The notes under the pieces are model-generated. The model worked only from the letters and a program-made list of their open reading frames with translations. It searched no databases and had not been told where the DNA came from. The position numbers were made by a program, and so were the translations under genes. DNA of 64,000 nucleotides from Streptomyces liliiviolaceus (GTDB lineage: Bacteria; Actinomycetota; Actinomycetes; Streptomycetales; Streptomycetaceae). The stretch covers positions 992,001-1,056,000 of the forward strand of contig NZ_JAGPYQ010000001.1 in the NCBI RefSeq assembly GCF_018070025.1, read 5' to 3'. Below are positions 8,549 to 16,672 of this stretch, piece by piece (within the stretch, counting starts at the first letter, position 1; each line of letters begins with the position of its first letter).

Positions 8549-10249
8549 TCAGCCCGCACGCCTGTGCGCTTTGGGACGAGAACGTTTCTCTACGTACATC
8601 CGCTCGTCAGCGGACTGCAAGACCTCGTCCGCCGTCATGCCGCAGTGTGCCCACCCGATACCGAAGCTGGCACCGACCCGCATGGCCCGTCCGTCGACCC
8701 TGATCGGCTGGATTATCTCGTTGCGCAGCCGTACCGCGAGGTCCTCCGCGTCGGCCCGGCCGAGCCCGTCGGCGAGCACCACGAACTCGTCGCCGCCGAG
8801 CCGGGCGACCGTGTCGCCGTCGCGCACGGCGCCGCCCAGCCTGCGGGCGACCTCGATCAGCACGTAGTCACCGGCGTTGTGCCCGAAGCGGTCGTTGATC
8901 GACTTGAAGCCGTCGAGGTCGCAGAAGAGCACCGCGAGCCCCTTCGTGCCGTCGTCGCGCTCCCCCTCGGGTGTGACGGTGTGCACATGGTGGTCGTACG
9001 CGTCCAGGGCGTCCGGGACCGGCCGGTAGTCGAAGCCGTGCCCGTTCACGTCGTAGGCGTTCACGTCGTACCCGTTGGCGCTCGCGTTGCGCGCGGCCAC
9101 CACTTCGCCGTACGCCGCGTCGATCGTGTCGACCACACCGGGTTCCATCGCCGTGGGGCGGGCGCACAGCCGGGCGGCGAGCCGGGAACGCAGCTCCGCG
9201 GAGTTCGGCAGGCCGGTGAGCGAGTCGTGCGAGGCGCGGTGGGCGAGCTGCAGCTCGCGGCGCTTGCGCTCCTCGATGTCCTCGACGTGGGTGAGCAGGA
9301 AGCGCGGCCCGTCGGCGGCGTCCGCGACCACGCTGTTGCGCAGCGACACCCACACGTACGTGCCGTCGCGGCGACAGAGCCTCAGCTCGGCGCGCCCGCC
9401 CTCGGCGGAGGTCCGCAGCAGGGTGCCGATGTCCTCGGGGTGGACGAGGTCGGAGAACGCGTAGCGGCGCATCGAGGAGGCGGGGCGGCCCAGGAGCCGG
9501 CACAGCGCGTCGTTCGTCCGCAGGATCCGGCCGTGCTGGTCGCCGCCCATCTCGGCGACGGCCATGCCGGAGGGCGCGTACTCGAAGGCCTGCCGGAAGC
9601 TTTCCTCGCTGGCCCGCAGCGCCTGCTGCTCGCGCTCCAGACGGACCAGCGCGCGCTGCATGTTGGCGCGCAGCCGCGCGTTGCTGATGGCTATGGCGGC
9701 CTGGAACGCGTACATCTGCAGGGCCTCGCGGCCCCATGCGCCCGGATGCCGTCCGTTGCGCGGACGGTCCACGGACAGGACGCCTATCAGCTCACCGCAG
9801 GAGCCGCTCGGGACGCTCGGGGTGTACATGGGGGCGAAGAGCCGGTCGGCGGGGTGCCACTCGTCCTCGAAACGCGGTTCGGGGCCGTCGGTGTACCACT
9901 GCGGGACGTCGTCCTCGTCGAGGACCCAGCCCTCGGTGTGCGGTATGAACCGCAGGTCGCCCCAGGCCTCGCCCATGTTCAGCCGGCGCTCCCAGGATTC
10001 GCGGGAGCCCGTGCGGCCGGTGATGAGCGCCTCCGCAGCGGAGTTCCCGGCGAGGGCGGCGACCACCAGGTCGCCGTCGGGCTGGACGAGGTTGACGGCG
10101 GCCAGTTCGTAGCCGAGGCCGTTGACGACTCCGTCGGCCACGGTCTGCAGCGTGTCGGCCAGGCTGCGGGCCGTGTTCATGTCCGCCATGACCGTGTGCA
10201 GCTGCCGCAGGGTCGCAAGGCGGACGTACGGCTCCGACTCGGTCTCCAT
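8549..10249 (-). CDS. cdgB: CdgB-type diguanylate cyclase (GAF-PAS-GGDEF)
   Basis: Cytoplasmic c-di-GMP synthase of 566 residues from the ATG at 10249 (METESEPYVRLATLRQLHTV). An N-terminal GAF domain (about 30-170) and a central PAS domain (about 190-310) precede the GGDEF domain, whose active loop GGDEF is at 485-489. Five residues before it lies RDGD (476-479), a product-inhibition I-site of RxxD type. No EAL domain is present. The domain order and sequence fit Streptomyces CdgB, which raises c-di-GMP, keeps BldD active and delays development. A perfect palindrome lies about 125 bp upstream. Confidence 0.9.
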   Translation of the reverse strand: METESEPYVRLATLRQLHTVMADMNTARSLADTLQTVADGVVNGLGYELAAVNLVQPDGDLVVAALAGNSAAEALITGRTGSRESWERRLNMGEAWGDLRFIPHTEGWVLDEDDVPQWYTDGPEPRFEDEWHPADRLFAPMYTPSVPSGSCGELIGVLSVDRPRNGRHPGAWGREALQMYAFQAAIAISNARLRANMQRALVRLEREQQALRASEESFRQAFEYAPSGMAVAEMGGDQHGRILRTNDALCRLLGRPASSMRRYAFSDLVHPEDIGTLLRTSAEGGRAELRLCRRDGTYVWVSLRNSVVADAADGPRFLLTHVEDIEERKRRELQLAHRASHDSLTGLPNSAELRSRLAARLCARPTAMEPGVVDTIDAAYGEVVAARNASANGYDVNAYDVNGHGFDYRPVPDALDAYDHHVHTVTPEGERDDGTKGLAVLFCDLDGFKSINDRFGHNAGDYVLIEVARRLGGAVRDGDTVARLGGDEFVVLADGLGRADAEDLAVRLRNEIIQPIRVDGRAMRVGASFGIGWAHCGMTADEVLQSADERMYVEKRSRPKAHRRAG

Positions 10250-10374
10250 TCGCCCTCCCCTCGAAGACCTCGACAGCAACTCCAGGGCTCTCTCCCCGCC
10301 TACTCCCTGCCAGCTTCCTCGCCACTGAATCACAGCGCGCTGCCCACTCGGTACACAGGGTCAACAAAATATGG

Positions 10375-10398
10375 CACCTGTGACTCAAGTCACAGGTG
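10375..10398. promoter_or_regulatory. 24-bp perfect palindrome upstream of cdgB
   Basis: Arms CACCTGTGACT and AGTCACAGGTG surround a 2-base centre. It lies in the 326-bp divergent gap between cdgB (start 10249) and the flavin reductase gene (start 10576), in an AT-richer stretch likely to hold both promoters. BldD is a known regulator of cdgB in S. coelicolor, but the spacing here does not match the BldD consensus exactly, so the binding factor is unknown. Confidence 0.5.
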
Positions 10399-10575
10399 AA
10401 GATGAACAATTGAGTAGAGTTTCTGTGTTTTCGCGGTGCGTTTACTGAACGCAAATTTGTGGAACATGTGCGCGCGCCTGGTAAGAGATACGAGTCACAC
10501 TCCCACTTCAGTCCTAGGACCCGGTTCGGACGATGGTCGGATGTGTCCACCGTCGGCGGAGAATAGCGTCTTCGT

Positions 10576-11139
10576 GTGCTGAACACTCCCTCTGCCGCTC
10601 CGCCCGCCCCGTCCGTGCATGCTGTGGGGGTGAGCAACGACGAGTTCCGCGCGGCCATGTCCCGGCTGGCCGCCGGCGTGGTCCTGGTGACCGCGCACGA
10701 GCCGCAGGCCGACCCGGACGGCCCGAGCGGCGAGGACGTCGGCATGACGGCGACCTCCTTCATGTCCGTGTCCCTGGACCCGCCCCTGGTCCTCATCGGC
10801 CTGCGCGAGGGCTCCCGCATGGACGACCTGCTCGCCGAACAGCCCCTGTGGGCGGTCTCCCTGCTCGCCGAGGGCCAGAGTTCCGTCGCGAGCCGCTTCG
10901 CCATGAAGAACCGCATCTCGGACCGCCTGCTCTTCGCGGACGTGCCGTACGTCCGCGGCAAGGAGTCCGGCGCGCCCCTGCTGGACGGCGCCCTGGCGAC
11001 CCTGGAGTGCCGCACCGAGCAGCGGGTGACCGCGGGCGACCACACCCTGGTGATCGGCCGCGTCCTGACGTCCTCGCTGCCGAGCGCCGAGGGCGGCCCG
11101 CTCACGTATTTCCGGGGCCGCTACCGGCACTTGGACTAG
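10576..11139 (+). CDS. Flavin reductase-like FMN-binding protein
   Basis: 187 residues of the flavin reductase domain family (HpaC/RutF-like). The core is EFRAAMSRLAAGVVLVTA, then GMTATSFMSVSLDPPLVLIG and a C-terminal HTLVIGRVLTSSLPS, the usual split-barrel FMN-binding pattern. Such proteins reduce FMN or FAD with NAD(P)H for partner oxygenases, or act alone. No partner monooxygenase adjoins, so the biological partner is unknown. A second in-frame GTG at 10630 (MSNDEFRAAM) would also give a full domain and may be the true start. Confidence 0.87.
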   Translation: MLNTPSAAPPAPSVHAVGVSNDEFRAAMSRLAAGVVLVTAHEPQADPDGPSGEDVGMTATSFMSVSLDPPLVLIGLREGSRMDDLLAEQPLWAVSLLAEGQSSVASRFAMKNRISDRLLFADVPYVRGKESGAPLLDGALATLECRTEQRVTAGDHTLVIGRVLTSSLPSAEGGPLTYFRGRYRHLD

Positions 11140-11271
11140 GCCTTTCCCGGTCCCACCGGGGATTCGATCGCGCCCGACCGTGTACGAATGTGAAGCCGGG
11201 CATGTGCCCGCTCCACTTTTCTCCGGGCTTTTCTTCCGCCGTCGGAAAACCCGCGCCGGGCGGTACGGGCG

Positions 11272-11400
11272 GGACGAACAGAGCACTGCCGCCAAAGAAG
11301 TACCGGGAGAAGCACTGGAAGAAGCACAGGAAGAGGCGCTGAAAGAAGTACCGGGAGAAGTCCCGGAACAAGTTCCGCACCGGCCCCGGAACAAGTGCCG
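11272..11400 (+). repeat. Degenerate purine-rich tandem repeat
   Basis: Degenerate 12-15-base units of the type GAAGTACCGGGAGAAG and GAAGAAGCACAGGAAG run through the gap between the flavin reductase and arfB 3' ends. The frames across it give only low-complexity peptides, so it is read as non-coding. Confidence 0.5.
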
Positions 11401-11423
11401 GACCAGCCCGACACCCCTTTCTC

Positions 11424-11852
11424 TCACCCCCAGTCGCGCCCGGAACGCCCGCGCTTGGTGTCGCCCCGCTGTTTCTTCTCGCGAAGCCGGCGCTCATTGA
11501 TTCCGCGCGGAATACGGGTGGCGCGGCGGGCCCTGGGCGGCGGGGCGCTGGCCTCGGCGAGCAGGGAGGCGAGCCGCACGGCAGCCGTCTCCCGGTTGCG
11601 CCACTGGGAGCGGTGCTCGGAGGCGCGCACGGCGACGACCCCGTCGACCAGCCGGTCGGCGAGCTTTGCGAGTGCGCGCTCCTTCCACACCGGCGGCAGC
11701 GACTGGGTCTTCGCGAGGTCGAAGCGCAGTTCGACCTGCGAGTCGGTCGTGTTGACGTGCTGGCCGCCCGGACCGGAGGAGCGCGAGAAACGCCACATCA
11801 GCTCGGCCTCGGGCAGCGAGACGGAGCCACGGATGACGTAAGGACCGGACAT
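11424..11852 (-). CDS. arfB: Alternative ribosome-rescue factor ArfB (peptidyl-tRNA hydrolase)
   Basis: 142-residue class-I release-factor-like protein (YaeJ/ArfB) that frees stalled ribosomes by hydrolysing peptidyl-tRNA. The catalytic GGQ is at 29-31 in [16 protein letters not shown]. The C-terminus is the basic tail expected to thread into the mRNA channel ([20 protein letters not shown]). The ATG at 11852 gives [18 protein letters not shown]; upstream in-frame codons lie in the non-conserved gap before terD. There is no codon-recognition domain, as expected for ArfB rather than RF1/RF2. Confidence 0.93.
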   Translation of the reverse strand: MSGPYVIRGSVSLPEAELMWRFSRSSGPGGQHVNTTDSQVELRFDLAKTQSLPPVWKERALAKLADRLVDGVVAVRASEHRSQWRNRETAAVRLASLLAEASAPPPRARRATRIPRGINERRLREKKQRGDTKRGRSGRDWG

Positions 11853-12110
11853 GGCCCCATGGTCCCTTGTCTGTCCGGTCCACGTCACCAGCTTTTCGGC
11901 ACCGGAACGGTCACCGGCCCGCGCCCGCCCCGCGCCCCGGCCCCTCGGGACGCGGCCCCGCCCTCCCAGGTAAAGAAAGTAAAGAGGAGCGGAACCCTGG
12001 GGACCCCCATCGGCGTTCTTAGGGATGGCGGTAGCTTCGTCCCGTACGAAGCCCGACGCGCAGCACCGCACGATCCGTTCGCACGAACAACGAGGGAAGG
12101 ACTCCCAACA

Positions 12111-12686
12111 ATGGCTGTAAGCCTGTCCAAGGGTGGCAACGTCTCGCTCACCAAGGAGGCTCCGGGCCTGACCGCCGTCACCGTGGGCCTCGGCTGGGAC
12201 GTCCGCTCCACCACGGGAACCGACTTCGACCTGGACGCCTCGGCCATCGCGGTCAACCCCGCGGGCAAGGTCTACTCGGACTCGCACTTCATCTTCTTCA
12301 ACAACAAGCAGACCCCGGACCAGACGATCGTCCACACGGGCGACAACCGCACGGGTGAGGGCGCCGGCGACGACGAGGCGATCAACGTCAACCTCGCGGG
12401 TCTCCCCGCCGACATCGACAAGATCGTCTTCCCGGTCTCGATCTACGACGCCGAGACGCGCTCGCAGAACTTCGGCCAGGTCCGCAACGCGTACATCCGC
12501 ATCGTGAACCAGGCTGGCGGCACCGAGATCGCCCGCTACGACCTCTCGGAGGACGCGGCCACGGAGACGGCCATGGTCTTCGGCGAGCTGTACCGCAACG
12601 GCGCCGAGTGGAAGTTCCGCGCGGTCGGCCAGGGCTACGCGTCCGGCCTGACGGGCATCGCGAAGGACTTCGGCGTCAACGTCTGA
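12111..12686 (+). CDS. terD: TerD-family calcium-binding stress protein
   Basis: 191 residues, full TerD domain from [20 protein letters not shown] to the C-terminal [14 protein letters not shown]. The [18 protein letters not shown] and [18 protein letters not shown] segments carry the acidic Ca-binding positions. A good ribosome site, GAGGGAAGGA, lies 8-10 bases before the ATG. TerD proteins occur in tellurite-resistance clusters and as stand-alone stress proteins in Streptomyces. No other ter genes adjoin, so a general stress or developmental role is likelier than tellurite resistance. Confidence 0.93.
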   Translation: MAVSLSKGGNVSLTKEAPGLTAVTVGLGWDVRSTTGTDFDLDASAIAVNPAGKVYSDSHFIFFNNKQTPDQTIVHTGDNRTGEGAGDDEAINVNLAGLPADIDKIVFPVSIYDAETRSQNFGQVRNAYIRIVNQAGGTEIARYDLSEDAATETAMVFGELYRNGAEWKFRAVGQGYASGLTGIAKDFGVNV

Positions 12687-12705
12687 TCCAGCACGCGCAC
12701 GACAT

Positions 12706-12747
12706 CCGAGGGGTCCGGTCCGGCTGCAGCCGGACCGGACCCCTCGG
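12706..12747. terminator. Perfect 42-bp palindromic terminator after terD
   Basis: Two uninterrupted 21-bp arms centred on CTGCAG, 19 bp after the terD stop. As RNA it folds into a very strong hairpin with no U-run, a common Streptomyces terminator form. Confidence 0.75.
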
Positions 12748-12769
12748 TCGCACACGGCCCCCGCACCGG

Positions 12770-12862
12770 CGCCCCCAAAGAGGCGCGGGCCCGGTCGCAC
12801 CGGCGCCCCCAAAGGGGCGCGGGGAACTGCGCGCCCAGCCCCCACCGGACCCGCACCCGAAT
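12770..12862 (+). repeat. Dispersed intergenic repeat, copies near 12.8 kb
   Basis: Two direct partial copies of the GGCGCCCCCAAAG / GGGGCGCGGGGAACTGCGCG element, the second with the CCCCCACCGGACCCGCACCC tail. The rest of the 275-bp gap up to the next gene is pyrimidine-rich with no visible gene. Confidence 0.65.
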
Positions 12863-12961
12863 CCACACCCAAATCCGCACCCGAAGCCGACCTCCCCGCA
12901 CCCCCCACCCCTTCCCCTCACCCCTCCCCGCACCCCCAGCGGAGCGCCTACCCTTCGCGGC

Positions 12962-13477
12962 GTGATCCTCGAACCGCTGACCCTCACCCCGGACCACGAC
13001 CTGCCGGGCCCCCTCCTGACCGAACTCACCGCCCTCTACGCCTCGAACCACGCGTTCTACGCCCTCAGCGGTGACTTCCCCGACCCGCACGACATCCGCC
13101 CGGAGCAGGTCGCGAAGGCACTGGCGGACGAGCTGGCGAACCCGGACGTGGAGGTCCTCCAGGCCCGCAGCGCCGGACAGCTCGTCGCGATCGCGATCAC
13201 GCTCGCCCACCACCCGGACCCGGGCGACCCCGACCCGTGGATCGGCCTGCTGCTGGTCGACGCGGCCCACCAGGGCAAGGGCCACGGAAGGCAGCTGGCG
13301 GCACGCATCGAGGACCGCTTCCGCGAGGCGGGCCGGGACGCCGTGCGCCTGGCGGCCCTGGACAACAACCCGGGCGCCTTCGCCTTCTGGACGACGATCG
13401 GCTACGAGACGATCGGCCACCGCAAGGACCGCCAACTGGGCCGCCCCTGCACGGTCCTACGCAAAATCCTTCGCTAG
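12962..13477 (+). CDS. GNAT-family N-acetyltransferase
   Basis: 171 residues from a GTG start (MILEPLTLTPDHDLPGPLL). The acetyl-CoA-binding motif A is visible as WIGLLLVDAAHQGKGHGRQL near residues 90-112, followed by ALDNNPGAFAFWTTIGYETI (motif B). The substrate is not predictable. It stands alone: upstream are dispersed repeats, downstream a convergent metallopeptidase gene 19 bp away. Confidence 0.88.
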   Translation: MILEPLTLTPDHDLPGPLLTELTALYASNHAFYALSGDFPDPHDIRPEQVAKALADELANPDVEVLQARSAGQLVAIAITLAHHPDPGDPDPWIGLLLVDAAHQGKGHGRQLAARIEDRFREAGRDAVRLAALDNNPGAFAFWTTIGYETIGHRKDRQLGRPCTVLRKILR

Positions 13478-13496
13478 CCCTGTCGCTGCACGCATC

Positions 13497-14900
13497 TCAG
13501 GGACTCCCGGGCCGCCCCTCCCCGTACAGCCAGTCGTCCCAGATCCCCGAGAAGTCCTCGTCCGGCGCCGCCTTCTCCACGAAGGCGGTGAAGTCGTCCG
13601 TGTCCGCGTTGCCGTGCCGCCGCTCGGCGGCCCACCCCCGCACGATGCCGAAGAACACCTCGTCACCGACCGTCTGCCGCACCTTGTGCAGCACCATGGC
13701 ACCCCGCTCGTACACAGGACTGTCGGAAATCTGCGCGGCCTCGGGCGGCCGGGCGGGCGGAAAGGCCCAGACGGCATCGCTCTCCGCCTCCTTGTCGAAG
13801 TAGTCCCCCTCGTACAACGCGTCGAAGACGTCCTGCACGGAGTCCCCGCCGTGGTCCTCGTCCCACAACCACTCGGCGTACGTGGCGAAGCCCTCGTTCA
13901 GCCACATGTCGCGCCAGGACTTCGGGGTGACGGAGTTCCCGTACCACTGGTGGACCAGCTCGTGCACGAGGAGTTCCACGCCGGGCGCGCCGGGGAACAC
14001 GGGCCGGTTCTGGGTCTCCAGGGCGTACTCGGCATCGTCCTCCCGCTCCACGATCGCCCCCGTCGACGAGAACGGATACGGCCCGAAGGTGTCCTCGGCC
14101 CACTCCATGACCTCGGGAATGCGATCGAGCACCTCGGCGCTGTCCGCCGCCTGCTCAGGATCCACGGCCACGTAGACGGGCAGCCGCCCAGCCATCGACC
14201 GACGGATCTCGAACTCCCCCACCGCCACGGTCACCACGTAAGAGGCCACAGGCTCCGCAACCCGCCACTCGAAGACAGCCCGCCCATCCTTGACCGTCCG
14301 CTTCCGCAACTCCCCGACGGAAACGACCTCCAGCCCTTCGGGCACCTCGACGACGATGTCGTACGAGGCCTTGTCACTCGGATGATGGTTCCCGGGAAAC
14401 CACGCCATGGACCCGGTGGGCTCCCCCAGCCCCAGAGCCCCGTCCTCGGTGGGCAGCCACCCCTCCTCGGACCCGTCCGGATCGGTGATGACCTCCGGCA
14501 CGCCCTCGTAGCGCACCACCGCCACGAAGGAGTCACCGCCGTCGAGATCCTTACGCGGCCGAACGGTCAACTCATGATCACCACTGCGGTTGAACCGAGC
14601 GGGCTCCCCGTCCACCTCGACCGACCCGACCCCCATCCCCTTGAGATCAAGGTTGAACGCGCTGAGGTCCTTCTCCGCCCGAGCCCGGATCTCCGCCTTC
14701 CCCACCAGCCGCCGGGACTTCGGTTCGTAGTCGAGCGTGAGCCCGTAATGGATCACGTCGTACCCCCCGTTCCCGGCCTTGGGAAAGTACGGATCCCCCA
14801 CCCCGGAACCCCCCGCGACACCCCCCACACCCCCGTCACAACCAGTGAGCAGGCACACCAGCAGAACCGCGACGGAACCAAAGGCAACAGACCGGGGCAT
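13497..14900 (-). CDS. M1-family zinc metallopeptidase lipoprotein
   Basis: 467 residues. MPRSVAFGSVAVLLVCLLTGC is a lipoprotein signal with Cys21 as the lipidated residue, so the enzyme is probably tethered outside the membrane. The gluzincin motif HELVH is at 313-317, followed by the third zinc ligand in NEGFATYAEW about 19 residues on. The N-terminal beta domain typical of M1 aminopeptidases precedes it. Shorter than full M1 enzymes because the C-terminal armadillo domain is absent, as in many actinobacterial homologues. The substrate is unknown. Confidence 0.92.
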   Translation of the reverse strand: MPRSVAFGSVAVLLVCLLTGCDGGVGGVAGGSGVGDPYFPKAGNGGYDVIHYGLTLDYEPKSRRLVGKAEIRARAEKDLSAFNLDLKGMGVGSVEVDGEPARFNRSGDHELTVRPRKDLDGGDSFVAVVRYEGVPEVITDPDGSEEGWLPTEDGALGLGEPTGSMAWFPGNHHPSDKASYDIVVEVPEGLEVVSVGELRKRTVKDGRAVFEWRVAEPVASYVVTVAVGEFEIRRSMAGRLPVYVAVDPEQAADSAEVLDRIPEVMEWAEDTFGPYPFSSTGAIVEREDDAEYALETQNRPVFPGAPGVELLVHELVHQWYGNSVTPKSWRDMWLNEGFATYAEWLWDEDHGGDSVQDVFDALYEGDYFDKEAESDAVWAFPPARPPEAAQISDSPVYERGAMVLHKVRQTVGDEVFFGIVRGWAAERRHGNADTDDFTAFVEKAAPDEDFSGIWDDWLYGEGRPGSP

Positions 14901-14937
14901 GGGGGCGATCCTAGAACGGCGTGACACCATCACCCAC

Positions 14938-15438
14938 GTGCTCGACATCGGCTACGCCCTCTCCTCCCGCTTCCCGGACCCCCCGCAGACCGACTACCGC
15001 CGCGCGGACGTCCACGCTCTGCGCCACGATCTGTTCTGCGGAGACGTCTACCTCGCCGACACGAAGGCGGACCGGGAGCTGTCCACAGGCTGGGGATGGG
15101 TGCCCGTACTCGACTTCGCGTGGGCCCTGTGCGACATCGTCGAACAGCTCGACCAGGACCCCATGGGCAGCAGGGCCTCCCGCCCCCAGCGCGCCGAACT
15201 GGACTTCACCGAGTCCACCGACCGCATGCTCTTCGAGCGCCGCTTCGGCTGGGTGGACATCGAGTCGGACTGGATGCCGGTGGAAGAGCCCCCGCTCACG
15301 TTCTCCCACACCGAACTCCGCCGCGAGGCCCGTGACTTCCTCCACGACGTCCTGGCCGACCTGACAGACCTCCACGAGGGTCTCCGGGACAACCCGGCGA
15401 TCTGGAACCTGGAAGCCCGCTTCCCCAGACTCCCCTGA
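14938..15438 (+). CDS. Conserved hypothetical protein
   Basis: 166 residues from the GTG at 14938 (MLDIGYALSSRFPDPPQTDY). An in-frame ATG at 14899 would add 13 residues, but it overlaps the start codon of the divergent metallopeptidase gene and leaves no room for a ribosome site, so the GTG is preferred. The protein is acidic, without signal peptide or membrane segments. The central segment is STGWGWVPVLDFAWALCDIV and the C-terminal half is helical. It resembles Streptomyces proteins with no assigned function; I cannot name a family. Confidence 0.75.
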   Translation: MLDIGYALSSRFPDPPQTDYRRADVHALRHDLFCGDVYLADTKADRELSTGWGWVPVLDFAWALCDIVEQLDQDPMGSRASRPQRAELDFTESTDRMLFERRFGWVDIESDWMPVEEPPLTFSHTELRREARDFLHDVLADLTDLHEGLRDNPAIWNLEARFPRLP

Positions 15439-15490
15439 GCCGGAAACCCTGGGGCTGCGCCCCCAGCCCCCCATCGGCCTGAACGGCCTC

Positions 15491-15513
15491 GTCCTCAAAC
15501 GCCGGACGGGCTG
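15491..15513 (+). repeat. Single copy of a recurrent GTCCTCAAACGCCGGACGGG element
   Basis: The same sequence forms both arms of the hairpin at 44611-44662. A diverged piece (CGAACGCCGGACGAGCC) follows near 15600. Likely a dispersed repeat associated with gene ends. Confidence 0.6.
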
Positions 15514-15667
15514 AAAAACAACGACCACCACCCCAGCCAGCAAGCGAACGCGGAAGCGAACCAAACCCCAAACGCACCGCAAGACAGAAGACAGCCACCG
15601 AACGCCGGACGAGCCAAAAGACGACCGACACCCGGCGCGTGGGACTCGGCACCCGACGACGGCGCCC

Positions 15668-15793
15668 GGGAGCGGGCCGTGCCGGTACGTCGAAAGTCCG
15701 CCGCGTACGGCTCCCGCAAAAAAGTCAGACCTTCCAACCGAGAGCCGTATGCACGGGGGCGGCGGACTCGACGTACCGGCACGGCCCGCTCCC
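15668..15793. repeat. Long imperfect inverted repeat in a 404-bp gene gap
   Basis: Left arm 15668-15713 and right arm 15742-15793 are complementary over about 45 positions, starting GGGAGCGGGCCGTGCCGGTA and ending at an inner GTACGGCTC / GAGCCGTAT pair. There are two small bulges (2 and 6 bases) and a 28-base loop. The gap between 15439 and 15842 holds no supportable gene. The structure is far longer than an ordinary terminator. Confidence 0.75.
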
Positions 15794-15842
15794 ACCCCAA
15801 CGCACCACACCCCCCCCCGGGCCCTAAGCCCCGCAGGACCCC

Positions 15843-16544
15843 TCACACATCAACCCCCACCACCCGAACCCCCACCTCCGCAGCAAACACCCCCGCCAGA
15901 TCCAACAACTGCGCCGGACTGATCACAGCCCCCGCCAACCGATCGACCCCCCGCGCGAACCCCACCTCGGCCGCCCGCCGCAGATCCACGTCCGTCAGCG
16001 ACACCCCGCTGAAGTCCGCCCCCTTCAGCACACAGTCCACGAACTCCACCCGCTCCAGCCGAGCACCCCCGAAGTCCGGCTCGACCAGCACACACCCCTC
16101 GAACACCACGTCCCGGATCCGCGCCTCCCGCAGATTCAGGTAGTCGATCTTCCCCCCACGGAAGACCACCCGCTCCAGCACGGCGCCGTGCAACTGCACC
16201 CCGCCCAGCCGCGCATCGACCACCTCCACGTCCCGGAAGGTCGCCGACCCGAAGTCCGTCCCCACCCCCCGCAACCCGGTGAGCACGGAATCCAGCACCC
16301 GCGCATGATGCAGCCGTGTCTCATCGACCGCGCACCCCGTCAGCGCGCAGTCCATGAACCGCGCACCCCCACCGTCCTGCCCCACGAAATCCAGCTCGCC
16401 GAACAGCAGCCCGTCATAGTCGCCGTCGGGCTCCAGCTCCCCACCCCCGTACGGCTCCAGCGACGGCAGCCGCACCTCGGGCCGCCGAGCACCCTTGACC
16501 CCCGCGCCCGCCCTGGACCCGGCCTTCGCCACTCTGCTCACCAT
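15843..16544 (-). CDS. Pentapeptide-repeat protein
   Basis: 233 residues from the ATG at 16544 (MVSRVAKAGSRAGAGVKGAR). Repeats of the A(D/N)LXX type run from about residue 50 to 200: LLFGELDFVGQDGGGARF, ARVLDSVLTGLRGVGTDF, REARIRDVVFEGCVLVEPDF, CVLKGADFSGVSLTDVDL. These form a right-handed quadrilateral beta-helix. Some members protect DNA gyrase (Qnr/MfpA type), but most have no known role and nothing here indicates a gyrase target. No signal peptide. Confidence 0.9.
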   Translation of the reverse strand: MVSRVAKAGSRAGAGVKGARRPEVRLPSLEPYGGGELEPDGDYDGLLFGELDFVGQDGGGARFMDCALTGCAVDETRLHHARVLDSVLTGLRGVGTDFGSATFRDVEVVDARLGGVQLHGAVLERVVFRGGKIDYLNLREARIRDVVFEGCVLVEPDFGGARLERVEFVDCVLKGADFSGVSLTDVDLRRAAEVGFARGVDRLAGAVISPAQLLDLAGVFAAEVGVRVVGVDV

Positions 16545-16672
16545 CCCCCCATCCTGCACCCCACCACTGACACCCTCCCTGACCAGCCAAATCACCACCG
16601 CATGTCACATTCCGAGCCCACCACGAGTCGTAAGGACAACGCAGAACACCCCACCGAAAAGGTACGGACCCC

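Noticed and set aside
8402..10399. 665-residue open frame antisense to cdgB
   Set aside because: Shadow frame; the GGDEF, PAS and GAF domains are on the other strand.
11180..11500. 106-residue protein with KEVPGEALEEAQEE-like repeats
   Set aside because: It covers a degenerate DNA repeat and overlaps the antisense 3' end of arfB; low complexity in every frame.
13071..14924. 617-residue open frame over the GNAT and M1 peptidase genes
   Set aside because: Shadow frame with Pro/Arg-rich composition; real motifs are in the other frames.
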